From Aurantibacter crassamenti (lineage in GTDB: Bacteria; Bacteroidota; Bacteroidia; Flavobacteriales; Flavobacteriaceae): a DNA stretch of 64,000 bases. The position numbers and the translations under genes were made by a program. Within the stretch, counting starts at the first letter, position 1; each line of letters starts with the position of its first letter. Below the pieces are notes generated by a model. The model ran no database searches. It saw only the letters and a list, made by a program, of their open reading frames with translations, and was not told the origin of the DNA. The stretch spans positions 1,011,126 through 1,075,125 of the forward strand of contig NZ_JAFBGM010000001.1 of NCBI RefSeq assembly GCF_016811105.1, in the 5' to 3' direction. This document shows, piece after piece, positions 26,851 through 35,046 of this stretch.

Positions 26851-27840
26851 TTACCCAATCAATTTCACAACGTCTTTTGCAAAATAGCTTGCAATAATAT
26901 TTGCGCCAGCTCTTTTAATTGCTGTAATCTGTTCCATCATTACAGCGTCATGATCAAGCCATCCTTTTTCGGCAGCAGCTTTCAGCATTGCATATTCCCC
27001 TGAAACTTGATACACAGCTACGGGTACATCAAACGTATTTTTAATATCTCTTACAATATCTAAATAGCACAGTCCTGGTTTAACCATTACAATATCTGCA
27101 CCTTCTTCAATATCCATTCTAGTTTCGCGAATTGCTTCTTCACGATTGGCAAAATCCATCTGATATGTTTTTTTATCCTTTGGAATATCAACCATATCTA
27201 CTGGAGCAGAATCTAAAGCGTCTCGAAAAGGGCCATAAAAAGCACTCGCATATTTTGCGCTATAGCTCATTATTCCAGTGTCTAATAAACCTTCTGTTTC
27301 TAAAGATTCTCGAATAATTTGAATTCGACCATCCATCATATCACTAGGGGCAACAAAATCAGCACCAGCAAGTGCATGAGAAACACTCATTTTTGCTAAA
27401 AATTCAGCAGATTCATCATTTAGTACTTTACCACTTTCAATAATTCCGTCATGACCATATATAGAATAAGGATCTAAGGCAACATCTGTCATTACTAACA
27501 TATCCGGACAAGCATTTTTCACCGTTTTAATGGCTAATTGCATTAATCCGTTGGCATTTAAAGCTTCTTTGCCAAAATTATCCTTTAGATTGTCGGGTAC
27601 TTTTACAAAAAGTAAAACAGCACAAAGCCCCATATTCCATAGCTCTTTGACTTCTTTTTCTAAATTGTCAAGACTTAATCGATAATAATCGGGCATTGAG
27701 GCGATTTCTTCGCGTACTCCTTTGCCTTCAACAACAAAAAGTGGCACCAAAAAATCATTGGGAGTTATTGTTGTTTCACGAACAAGGTTTCGAATTGAAC
27801 TATTCGCTCTTAGTCTTCTATTTCTTCGTAATGGATACAT
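26851..27840 (-). CDS. hemB: Porphobilinogen synthase (delta-aminolevulinate dehydratase)
   Basis: Joins two aminolevulinate molecules to porphobilinogen. The two Schiff-base lysines are in YSAKYASAFYGPFRDA and DIVMVKPGLCYLDI, and the active-site segment SVSHALAGADFVAPSDMMDG is intact. The metal loop reads DVALDPYSIYGHDG where zinc enzymes have three Cys (DVCLC..), so this is the zinc-free (Mg2+/K+-type) form. Start at the ATG at 27840; a TTG two codons earlier is unlikely. It is the last haem gene of the locus. Confidence 0.97.
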   Translation of the reverse strand: MYPLRRNRRLRANSSIRNLVRETTITPNDFLVPLFVVEGKGVREEIASMPDYYRLSLDNLEKEVKELWNMGLCAVLLFVKVPDNLKDNFGKEALNANGLMQLAIKTVKNACPDMLVMTDVALDPYSIYGHDGIIESGKVLNDESAEFLAKMSVSHALAGADFVAPSDMMDGRIQIIRESLETEGLLDTGIMSYSAKYASAFYGPFRDALDSAPVDMVDIPKDKKTYQMDFANREEAIRETRMDIEEGADIVMVKPGLCYLDIVRDIKNTFDVPVAVYQVSGEYAMLKAAAEKGWLDHDAVMMEQITAIKRAGANIIASYFAKDVVKLIG

Positions 27841-27861
27841 AATCAATATTATCTTATAAAG

Positions 27862-28500
27862 TTACTCATTCCCTTCTGTTTCGCTCACGACATTTGCTTT
27901 TTCTGTTTCATTTGTACATGCAATAATTCGTTCTAATGAACGTCCAAGGCTATATGTAGCCCAGAGACCAGTGTCATTTTTCAAGTCCAAAGGGTTCTCA
28001 TCAGCATCAATATATTTTCTTATTGAAGTGATTAATGGGTCATCTAATGACGCGACTTTTAGAATTGATTTTCCGCCAGGAATACTGTAATCATTTTCAT
28101 AATCATAACAGACAACCAGAACTCTGTCACCTATTTTCAATCCTGATTCATTAAAACAATCTGATGTAAAAAACTTTTGATTGGCATAGGTGTTTTGGCC
28201 AATTTCTTTGATTTTAAATATTTTGTCAATTTCAACAATACCATTTTGAGAAGTGTATAATGGGCCAGCTTCATCGGTTGTGGCGTCTATTTTTTTAACA
28301 ATACCTGTAAATACCAGAGAGAGTTCTTCGCCGCAATTGCCAATAAATGGTCCAGATTCTGGCCACCAATAGGTATAGCCAACATTTAAAGTGTCTGGGG
28401 TGAAGATTATTTCAATTTCACTTTTACCGTATTTCGGTTGGCATCCAATTAAGAATATGCCAGTGAAAGCAAGAACTAAAACACTTTTAAAAAATTTCAT
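27862..28500 (-). CDS. Lipoprotein of unknown function in the haem locus
   Basis: Start at the ATG at 28500 gives MKFFKSVLVLAFTGIFLIGC with lipidated Cys20, and that ATG overlaps the ychJ stop as ATGA. A frame from 28524 would add eight residues before the signal. The mature part includes VGYTYWWPESGPFIGNCG and a late ATYSLGRSLERIIAC, with four Cys besides the lipid one. It looks like a small beta-rich secreted domain (expressions such as GDRVLVVCYDYEND). No family is recognised. It sits between ychJ and hemB. Confidence 0.8.
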   Translation of the reverse strand: MKFFKSVLVLAFTGIFLIGCQPKYGKSEIEIIFTPDTLNVGYTYWWPESGPFIGNCGEELSLVFTGIVKKIDATTDEAGPLYTSQNGIVEIDKIFKIKEIGQNTYANQKFFTSDCFNESGLKIGDRVLVVCYDYENDYSIPGGKSILKVASLDDPLITSIRKYIDADENPLDLKNDTGLWATYSLGRSLERIIACTNETEKANVVSETEGNE

Positions 28501-28892
28501 TTTGCCAAGCCTAAATATGTCCAATGTTCGTTTTCTTTTTTAAAAGCTGATTTTTCGTGAATGACCTCTAATTTACCATTTTCATAGTAATAGGCATCAA
28601 ACGTAACAGTACCTTCATCATCTTCAGCTTTGCCTTTTGTTTTAGCAATAACCTCAAGTTTAACCCAAGTAACCGATTTAGCCCAATTTACTATTGCTTT
28701 TTTATCTTTTAAAGGCCGTGTTGAAGAATGATGGCTTTTCATTAAATAGTTGCCATCTGCAAGTACAAAAGCCGAATACCTCGAGCGCATTAATTGTTCA
28801 GCTGTTACTGCATTGTTGATATTTGAATGCACTTTACCGCAGCAACTAGCATAGTTAGATGGCGAACCACAGAAACAATTAGAAGTACTCAA
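28497..28892 (-). CDS. ychJ: YchJ family protein with SEC-C motif
   Basis: A 131-residue protein of the YchJ/UPF0225 family. The N-terminal SEC-C zinc motif CFCGSPSNYASCC is followed by the family's AEQLMRSRYSAFVLADGNYL, then a small NTF2-like domain (VTFDAYYYENGKLEVIHEKS). The start must be TTG at 28892; it overlaps the stop of a 52-residue basic ORF (TTGA). The 3' end overlaps the next ATG (ATGA). Function unknown beyond metal binding. Confidence 0.9.
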   Translation of the reverse strand: MSTSNCFCGSPSNYASCCGKVHSNINNAVTAEQLMRSRYSAFVLADGNYLMKSHHSSTRPLKDKKAIVNWAKSVTWVKLEVIAKTKGKAEDDEGTVTFDAYYYENGKLEVIHEKSAFKKENEHWTYLGLAK

Positions 28893-29047
28893 GAGTTTTC
28901 ATTTTTTGGCAGTTTCATTTGAGCAATTGCCTTTAATCGCTCTTTTCTTGTTTCCTGTTCTTTTTTAAGTTTGGCCTTTTTTCTGTTCAAAAGCTTTGTA
29001 TGCTTCGCTTTGTTTACCGTATTTTTTGCTTTCCCTTTTTTAGCCAT
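28889..29047 (-). CDS. 52-residue lysine-rich basic protein
   Basis: A short frame translated MAKKGKAKNTVNKAKHTKLL and on to a MKLPKNE end; about a third of its residues are Lys or Arg. It begins 6 bases after the hemF stop, and its TGA overlaps the TTG start of ychJ (TTGA), so the arrangement itself supports translation. The composition suggests binding to nucleic acid or ribosomes, or simply a coupling leader for ychJ. Not recognised. Confidence 0.6.
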   Translation of the reverse strand: MAKKGKAKNTVNKAKHTKLLNRKKAKLKKEQETRKERLKAIAQMKLPKNENS

Positions 29048-29053
29048 GCTAAC

Positions 29054-29959
29054 CTATTTAACCCATTCTTTCGGATTTTGAAGCACTTCAATTAATTTAG
29101 CTTCTTCGCTATCTTTTTCAGGATGATAATTATAACGCCATTGTACATGAGATGGAAGACTCATTAAGATGCTCTCAATTCGCCCATTGGTTTTAAGGCC
29201 AAATAAGGTGCCCTTGTCATGTACTAAGTTAAATTCTACATAACGCCCACGTCGTATTTCTTGCCAATCTCGTTGTACAGAAGTGTATTCTAATTCTTTT
29301 CTTTTTTCAACAATTGGCGCGTAGGCATCTATAAAACTATCACCAACCTCTGATACAAATTCGAACCAATTTTGCATCGACATATCATCAGTAGCCTTGC
29401 AATAATCAAAAAATAGGCCACCTACACCACGACCTTCATTTCTGTGCGCGTTATAGAAATATTCGTCACATTTCTTTTTGTATGTTTTGTAGAAATCTGA
29501 ATTATGTGCGTCACAGGCTTTTTTGCAAATTGAGTGAAAATGAGTAGCATCTTCTTCAAACAAATAATACGGGGTTAAATCTTGTCCACCACCAAACCAT
29601 TGATCCACGATATTGCCAGCTTTATCATACATTTCAAAATAGCGCCAATTAGCATGAACTGTTGGAACCATTGGGTTTTTAGGGTGAATAACTAAACTCA
29701 ATCCGCATGCGAAAAAATCAGCATCTTTAACTCCGAAATAATTTTGCATACTTTCAGGTAAAGCTCCATGGACTGCAGAAATATTTACACCACCTTTTTC
29801 AAAAACGGCTCCATTTTCGATTACACGAGAATGACCACCACCGCCTTCGGCACGTGTCCATTTATCTTCTTTGAAAGTTGCTTCTCCATCAATTTCTTCA
29901 AGTTTTGAAGTAATTTGATTTTGAAGGTTTTGAATATATGCGTAGAATTTATCTTTCAT
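29054..29959 (-). CDS. hemF: Oxygen-dependent coproporphyrinogen III oxidase
   Basis: Aerobic decarboxylation of coproporphyrinogen III to protoporphyrinogen IX. The family blocks are all present: EKGGVNISAVHGALPESM, NPMVPTVHANWRYFEM, WFGGGQDLTPYYLFEED, RNEGRGVGGLFFDY and RYVEFNLVHDKGTLFGL. It has 301 residues. Its ATG overlaps the stop of the GNAT gene (ATGA). The presence of HemF points to haem synthesis in aerobic conditions. Confidence 0.97.
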   Translation of the reverse strand: MKDKFYAYIQNLQNQITSKLEEIDGEATFKEDKWTRAEGGGGHSRVIENGAVFEKGGVNISAVHGALPESMQNYFGVKDADFFACGLSLVIHPKNPMVPTVHANWRYFEMYDKAGNIVDQWFGGGQDLTPYYLFEEDATHFHSICKKACDAHNSDFYKTYKKKCDEYFYNAHRNEGRGVGGLFFDYCKATDDMSMQNWFEFVSEVGDSFIDAYAPIVEKRKELEYTSVQRDWQEIRRGRYVEFNLVHDKGTLFGLKTNGRIESILMSLPSHVQWRYNYHPEKDSEEAKLIEVLQNPKEWVK

Positions 29960-30489
29960 TTGTATAGTTCATAAAGTTCCATATCTAATGGTTTTTCATT
30001 AGGTGTAGTATGTTCTTTTGGTAATTTTTTAGTCCAAATATATCCACATTTTTCAGCCACTTTTATGCTGGCTAAATTAGATTCGTGAACGATTATTTGA
30101 AGCGATAAGAGTTCAAGATTCTTTAAAGCAAAATTAGAAAGATATTTCACTGCTTCAGTGGTGATGCCTTTTCCGTTGTATTTATAGTCGATACAATACG
30201 CTAGTTCTGCTTGTTTTGTGATCCAATCAATTTCTTTGATATAGACTAAACCGATGACTTTGCGATCTTTTATTTCTTTCAGCACAAAAAGAAATTCCTC
30301 TTTTTTGTTGAATTGTTTAAGCTTTTTCTCAACAAAATATTTTGATAAATCAGGAGTGCGATTTTGTTCTAAAGTTTTCGGAAAGTACCGTTTGAAACGT
30401 TCAGCGTTTGTCACCATCAAATCACAAATTCGCCAGGCGTATTTTTCGTGTATGCTATCTATTCCGTACTCTTGAAATTGAACAATCAC
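29956..30489 (-). CDS. GNAT-family N-acetyltransferase
   Basis: Acetyl-CoA transferase of 177 residues, of the RimJ/RimL-like type. The central AELAYCIDYKYNGKGITTEAV holds the acetyl-CoA loop (here YNGKG), and SLQIIVHESNLASIKVAEKCGY is the conserved C-terminal part. The start is GTG at 30489; no earlier ATG fits. It overlaps hemF by four bases (ATGA), so the two are co-translated, although no acetylation step is known in haem synthesis. Target unknown. Confidence 0.87.
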   Translation of the reverse strand: MIVQFQEYGIDSIHEKYAWRICDLMVTNAERFKRYFPKTLEQNRTPDLSKYFVEKKLKQFNKKEEFLFVLKEIKDRKVIGLVYIKEIDWITKQAELAYCIDYKYNGKGITTEAVKYLSNFALKNLELLSLQIIVHESNLASIKVAEKCGYIWTKKLPKEHTTPNEKPLDMELYELYK

Positions 30490-30525
30490 TATATTTTAAT
30501 TTTATACCAAATAGTATTTTGCTAA

Positions 30526-31557
30526 TTAAGATAGGGGCTGGTACTCTTTTACCGCATCAATAAATGCTTTAGCATTTTCAACCGGAATGTTAGGTAAAAT
30601 ACCATGGCCTAAATTGACAATGTATTTGTCTTTACCAAATTCATGAATCATTTGAGTGACCATTTTCTTGATTTCTGCAGGAGGTGAAAGTAATCTAGAA
30701 GGATCAAAATTACCCTGCAATGTAATATTTCCACCAGTTAAATATCTTGCATTTCTAGCTGAGCATGTCCAATCGACACCCAATGCAGAAGCACCAGATT
30801 TTGCCATATCGCCTAATGCGAACCAACAACCTTTCCCGAAAACAATTACGGGTGCTTCCTCTTTTAATGCATCAACAATCTGTTGTATATATTTCCAAGA
30901 AAACTCTTGATAATCAATAGGAGAAAGCATTCCTCCCCAGGAGTCAAAAACCTGTACAGCATTAACACCGGCTTTTACTTTTGCTTTTAAGTAAGCTATT
31001 GTCGTATCTGTAATTTTTTGTAATAATTGATGTGCGGCATCCGGCTGTGTAAAACAGAATTCTTTAGCCTTATCAAAGGTTTTACTGCCTTGGCCTTGTA
31101 CACAATAGCAAAGAATTGTCCATGGTGATCCTGCAAAACCAATTAGAGGTACTTCATCTTCTAATTTTTCTTTGGTAGCCTTTATAGCCTGCATAACATA
31201 ATCTAATGATTCATGCACGTCTGGAATGATAACTTGATCAACATCTTTTTGTGAACGAACAGGATTAGGTAAATACGGACCAAAATTTGGTTTCATTTCA
31301 ACCTCAATATTCATTGCTTGAGGAATCACCAAAATATCAGAAAATAAAATAGCAGCATCCATACCATATCTTCGGATAGGTTGAACTGTAATTTCCGATG
31401 CTAATTCTGGAGTTTGGCATCTTGTAAAGAAATCATATTTCGCTTTGATTTCCATAAACTCAGGAAGATATCGCCCAGCTTGACGCATCATCCAAACAGG
31501 TGGCCTTTCAACGGTTTCACCTTTTAATGCTCTAAGAAATAAATCGTTTTTTATCAT
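30526..31557 (-). CDS. hemE: Uroporphyrinogen decarboxylase
   Basis: Removes four carboxyl groups from uroporphyrinogen III to give coproporphyrinogen III. Signature one [17 protein letters not shown] lies near the N-terminus, followed by [16 protein letters not shown] and [13 protein letters not shown]. From the ATG at 31557 it has 343 residues, the usual size. A frame extended to 31602 adds a Cys/Lys-rich stretch read from intergenic filler and is rejected. The upstream neighbour is the broken four-helix-bundle gene. Confidence 0.97.
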   Translation of the reverse strand: MIKNDLFLRALKGETVERPPVWMMRQAGRYLPEFMEIKAKYDFFTRCQTPELASEITVQPIRRYGMDAAILFSDILVIPQAMNIEVEMKPNFGPYLPNPVRSQKDVDQVIIPDVHESLDYVMQAIKATKEKLEDEVPLIGFAGSPWTILCYCVQGQGSKTFDKAKEFCFTQPDAAHQLLQKITDTTIAYLKAKVKAGVNAVQVFDSWGGMLSPIDYQEFSWKYIQQIVDALKEEAPVIVFGKGCWFALGDMAKSGASALGVDWTCSARNARYLTGGNITLQGNFDPSRLLSPPAEIKKMVTQMIHEFGKDKYIVNLGHGILPNIPVENAKAFIDAVKEYQPLS

Positions 31558-31608
31558 ATCGTATAAATAGCATTTTGCTTTTAGTCTTTGGCAATTAGCC
31601 ATTGTGTC

Positions 31609-31972
31609 TTAGCTGTTTTTTATTTTTGAAATTAAACTATTAATCATTTTTCCTTCTTTCCTTAAAAGTTTAAAAACGCTTTCCAATTCTGCTTCAGTCG
31701 AAGAAATCAATTTTAATTCTGTTATAATAATTAACTGCGTTTCTACTTCGAAAAGTGACCCAATAGCTATCTCTAAAAAAACGTTTAAATTCTAGTTCGC
31801 TATTTCTACTACAACCTTCTGCGATATTCGAAGGTATTGAGATGGCTGCTCTCGTTATTTGACTTTTTAAGCCAAATTTTTCCACAGCAGGTAATTTTTC
31901 AGAAATTATGTAAATCTGTTTTACTATTTCAATTCCATTATTCCAGATATCTAGTTTTCTAAAATCTCTCAT
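31609..31972 (-). pseudogene. Frameshifted four-helix-bundle (S23/IVS-type) protein gene
   Basis: The frame from 31972 begins MRDFRKLDIWNNGIEIVKQI with FGLKSQITRAAISIPSNIAE, the signature of the four-helix-bundle family once named S23 or IVS protein. After EFKRF it meets seven T (minus strand, 31775-31781) and turns into an unlikely tail. With six T the frame would read RFLEIAIGSLFEVETQLIII and continue through ELESVFKLLRKEGKMINS to TAA at 31609, a normal family end. So a single-base expansion has broken the gene, unless slippage on the T-run or a sequencing error explains it. The full product would be about 120 residues. Confidence 0.8.
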
Positions 31973-31983
31973 AATTTTTATTT

Positions 31984-32004
31984 AACAGCTAACAGCTAAC
32001 AGCT
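31984..32004. repeat. Three tandem copies of AACAGCT
   Basis: AACAGCT is repeated three times at the edge of the four-helix-bundle gene, overlapping the 3' end of hemCD (stop at 32003). The reverse complement AGCTGTT lies at the other edge (31611-31617), so the small gene is bracketed by inverted copies. Confidence 0.6.
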
Positions 32005-33601
32005 AATGGCCAACAGAATCCTCATTAATCAAGTCAATAAGACTTTCAACAGTTGGAATCTTTGCCACGCGAACATCATCAAAACTTTTTCGCGCCTCAG
32101 CAGCAGTTGTTTCGCCAATACAGTAGGCAATCTTGTCCGCTTTATTTTTGGATAAGTAACTTTCAATTGCTGAAGGGCTACAGAAAATAACAGCTTTTAC
32201 ATTGTCGTCAAGAAGTTGGGCTGAATGTTTTGTTTCATAAATAGCATGTTCATTAACCTGAATATTATTTGCCGTTAATATTTCAGACAAATCATCTCTT
32301 CTGATATTACTGCAGAAGTAGGTTATTTCAATTCCCTCTAAGAAATCGACCAAGTGAGCAGCTAATTTTTTAGCATTTCTTTCACTGTGTTTTACAGGGC
32401 CAATACGTTTTTCTATTAAACGCTTTGTTTTTCTGCCAACACAATAAATATTTTTGAACTGTAATTCTTCGGCAGAAATATTCTTTAATAAAGCATCAAC
32501 AGCATTTTGACTGGTGATGACCACATTTTTATATTCTTGCTTTAAGGTAGCCGCAGAAATACGATTAAGACTAATTTTTATAAAATCTTCAGAATCTATA
32601 TGTAAACCATCATTAACCCGACTCAACTGGTCATGCGTTAATTTTTTGGTTGAAAAAATACCTGCTTTTTCAGCATTATTTTTTAAGTCAGCTTTTTGCA
32701 TTTCACTCATGAGACGTTTTCCGCCTCTGCTCAAAATACTATTAGCACAATCAAATCCAAGATTTTGATGTTTGCCTAAAGGTGCAGATAGTTCAGCTTC
32801 TAGTTTTTTGCCGCCATCAACACTTAACAAAACACCTTGAAGTGTAATTTCTTGTTCTTCTGAAATTTTAGCTAAGGCACCAATAGGGGCGGTGCAACCA
32901 CCTTCTAATTTGTTTAAAAATTGACGCTCTAATCGCGTACAAATTTCAGTTGGTTCGTGATTTAACGCAGCACATGCTTCTCGCACGTATTCATCGTCTT
33001 GCATGGCAACTACCATAATGGCTCCTTGTGCCGGTGCAGGAAGCATCCAACCTAAACCAATAGTGTTTTCGGGTTCAATGCCAATTCGTTCTAAGCCAGC
33101 TGCTGCAAAAATAGCACCGTTCCAATCATTGTCGGTTAGTTTTTGCATGCGTGAATTTACATTGCCGCGCAAATCTACCAGCGAATGGGTTGGGTATCTA
33201 TTGAGCCATTGTGCTCTTCTGCGAAGACTTCCGGTAGCAATAACTGCATCACGATGTCCTAAGAATTCTTCGTTGTTTTTAAAAACAAGAATATCAAAAT
33301 GATTTCCTCTTTCTAGAACGGCAGCCTGTACAATTCCTTCAGGTAAAACCGTAGGCACATCTTTCATGGAGTGTACCGCAATATCAATATCACCATTAAG
33401 CATGGCAACATCTAAAGTTTTTGTGAAAACGCCCGTTATACCAAGTTCGTGTAGTGGCTTATCAAGAATTAAATCACCTGTAGATTTCACCTTTATTATT
33501 TTGGTGAGAAAGCCAAGTTTTTTTAGTTGGTTTTTAACGGTGTTTGCTTGCCATAAGGCTAATTCGCTATCGCGAGTGCCTATGCGTATGGTTTTACTCA
33601 T
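32003..33601 (-). CDS. hemC: Fused porphobilinogen deaminase / uroporphyrinogen III synthase
   Basis: Bifunctional haem enzyme of 532 residues. Residues 1-300 are HemC: IRIGTRDSELALWQA, HSMKDVPT, GSLRRRAQWL, and Cys236 in LEGGCTAPIGALA that holds the dipyrromethane cofactor. Residues from about 335 to 530 form a HemD-like domain (VVITSQNAVDALL, IYCVGRKTKRLIE, VIFCSPSAIESYL), which closes the ring to uroporphyrinogen III. No separate hemD is seen in the window. The start overlaps the hemA stop (ATGA). Such fusions occur in flavobacteria. Confidence 0.94.
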   Translation of the reverse strand: MSKTIRIGTRDSELALWQANTVKNQLKKLGFLTKIIKVKSTGDLILDKPLHELGITGVFTKTLDVAMLNGDIDIAVHSMKDVPTVLPEGIVQAAVLERGNHFDILVFKNNEEFLGHRDAVIATGSLRRRAQWLNRYPTHSLVDLRGNVNSRMQKLTDNDWNGAIFAAAGLERIGIEPENTIGLGWMLPAPAQGAIMVVAMQDDEYVREACAALNHEPTEICTRLERQFLNKLEGGCTAPIGALAKISEEQEITLQGVLLSVDGGKKLEAELSAPLGKHQNLGFDCANSILSRGGKRLMSEMQKADLKNNAEKAGIFSTKKLTHDQLSRVNDGLHIDSEDFIKISLNRISAATLKQEYKNVVITSQNAVDALLKNISAEELQFKNIYCVGRKTKRLIEKRIGPVKHSERNAKKLAAHLVDFLEGIEITYFCSNIRRDDLSEILTANNIQVNEHAIYETKHSAQLLDDNVKAVIFCSPSAIESYLSKNKADKIAYCIGETTAAEARKSFDDVRVAKIPTVESLIDLINEDSVGH

Positions 33602-34863
33602 TTGCTGGTAACTGGATCAAGTTCTAGTTGAAATACTTTTTGAATAAGTTCTAAGCTTGTATCAGCATCAACATTATCGCCTTTAAGATGATTTGCGAAT
33701 TGCTTTGTAATTTTTTGAATTATACGAGCAGAGATAACATCAGCCTGTTGATGGTCAAAATCAGAGCTTTTTTTCGATTGATAATCAAGCTCTTCGTCTT
33801 TCATTGTGTTTAGCTTTTGTTTCAAAGCTTTGATGACCGGCGCAAATTTTCTAGTTTCAAGCCATTGACTAAAATCACCTTTGACTTCATCAATAATTGT
33901 TTCAGCATGAGGTACAAATTGTTTTCTTCGCTCTAGGGTATCATCGGTCATTTGAGAAAGATGATCTAGGTGTATCAAATTAACATTTTCTAATTCTGAA
34001 ACGTCATCAGAAACATTTTTCGGTATAGAAAGGTCAAGAATTAAAAGTGGCTTGTTTGTATGAATTAATTCTTTTGAAATAGTTGGTGATTGCGCGCCTG
34101 TGGCAACAATCAACACATCTGAATTGCGAATTTCTGTTTGTAAGTCACCGTGATCTTTCACCACTAAATTAAATTTTCCAGCTATTTTTTCAGCCTTGCC
34201 TTTAGTTCTGTTGATTAAGGTGATATGATTGTTCTTAGTGTGTTTTATTAGGTTTTCACAAGTGTTTCTGCCAATTTTTCCAGTACCAAATAAAAGAATA
34301 TTTTTCTCAGATATATCCGGAACGTTTTTAAGAATGTATTGCACCGAAGCAAATGCTACAGAAGTTGCACCCGAAGATATTTCCGTTTCATTTTTAATAC
34401 GTTTACTGGCTTGAATAACTGAATTGCAAAGTCTTTCTATAAATGGATTTGCGAGTCCGTGTTTTTTAGATCGATTAAAACTTGATCGTAATTGACTAAT
34501 AATTTCAAAATCACCTAAAATCTGACTGTCAAGTCCGGTCCCAACTCTAAATAAATGACTTATGGCATCATTATTTTTAAAAACATAAGCAACCTCTTGA
34601 AACTCTTCAACCGAACCTTTTGTATTATCACAAAGTAGTTTTATAAGCTGAAACGGATGCTGCGCAAAACCATGAAGCTCAGTACGGTTGCAAGTTGAGG
34701 TAGCTAAAATGCCATCTAAACCTAATTCTTTGGCTTGAACCAACAAATTATTTGTGGCAGTATCATTTAGGCTGAATTTACCACGAATGGCTGCATCGGC
34801 TTTTTTATAGTTAAGGCCGATGGTATAGAATGAACTATGTTTTGAAATGTGGTACGCTTTCAT
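33598..34863 (-). CDS. hemA: Glutamyl-tRNA reductase
   Basis: First step of C5 haem synthesis: NADPH reduction of glutamyl-tRNA to glutamate semialdehyde. The catalytic Cys is in ATSTCNRTELHG, the NADPH loop is LLFGTGKIGRNTCENL, and the C-terminal dimerisation helices follow. I start at the ATG at 34863 (MKAYHISKHSSFYTIGLNYK) because a -7 box TATTTTTG at 34881-34888 on this strand lies inside the longer frame from 34899. This makes 421 residues. HemL, the next enzyme, is not in the window. Divergent from an AraC-family regulator. Confidence 0.95.
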   Translation of the reverse strand: MKAYHISKHSSFYTIGLNYKKADAAIRGKFSLNDTATNNLLVQAKELGLDGILATSTCNRTELHGFAQHPFQLIKLLCDNTKGSVEEFQEVAYVFKNNDAISHLFRVGTGLDSQILGDFEIISQLRSSFNRSKKHGLANPFIERLCNSVIQASKRIKNETEISSGATSVAFASVQYILKNVPDISEKNILLFGTGKIGRNTCENLIKHTKNNHITLINRTKGKAEKIAGKFNLVVKDHGDLQTEIRNSDVLIVATGAQSPTISKELIHTNKPLLILDLSIPKNVSDDVSELENVNLIHLDHLSQMTDDTLERRKQFVPHAETIIDEVKGDFSQWLETRKFAPVIKALKQKLNTMKDEELDYQSKKSSDFDHQQADVISARIIQKITKQFANHLKGDNVDADTSLELIQKVFQLELDPVTSK

Positions 34864-34880
34864 GTAGTTGTGAACGGAAG

Positions 34881-34888
34881 CAAAAATA
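34881..34888 (-). promoter_or_regulatory. -7 box of the hemA operon
   Basis: Minus-strand TATTTTTG, 17 bases before the ATG at 34863. It would place the start site downstream of the alternative ATG at 34899, fixing the hemA start. Confidence 0.55.
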
Positions 34889-34957
34889 GATGCATTCATC
34901 TTTTAAAAATAACGCTAGAGGAACAATAAGTATCGATATGGGTTTTTTTAGTTGTAT

Positions 34958-34991
34958 TTGGATAAAAATACGTTGAAATCCTTTATTTTTG
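34958..34991 (+). promoter_or_regulatory. Promoter of the AraC-family regulator
   Basis: TTG at 34958-34960, 23 bases, then TATTTTTG at 34984-34991. It lies 55 bases before the ATG and faces away from the hemA promoter; the ~90 bases between the two -7 boxes are the natural place for an operator. Confidence 0.5.
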
Positions 34992-35046
34992 TAGGAAATA
35001 CAACGTTTTGGACTATTCCTATTTAGAACGTTTCTAAATAAATGTC

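Noticed and set aside
31558-31602. Upstream ATG for hemE
   Set aside because: The added residues read from short intergenic repeat-like DNA and exceed the normal family length.
34864-34899. Upstream ATG for hemA
   Set aside because: A -7 box lies between it and the ATG at 34863, and the family N-terminus starts at the latter.
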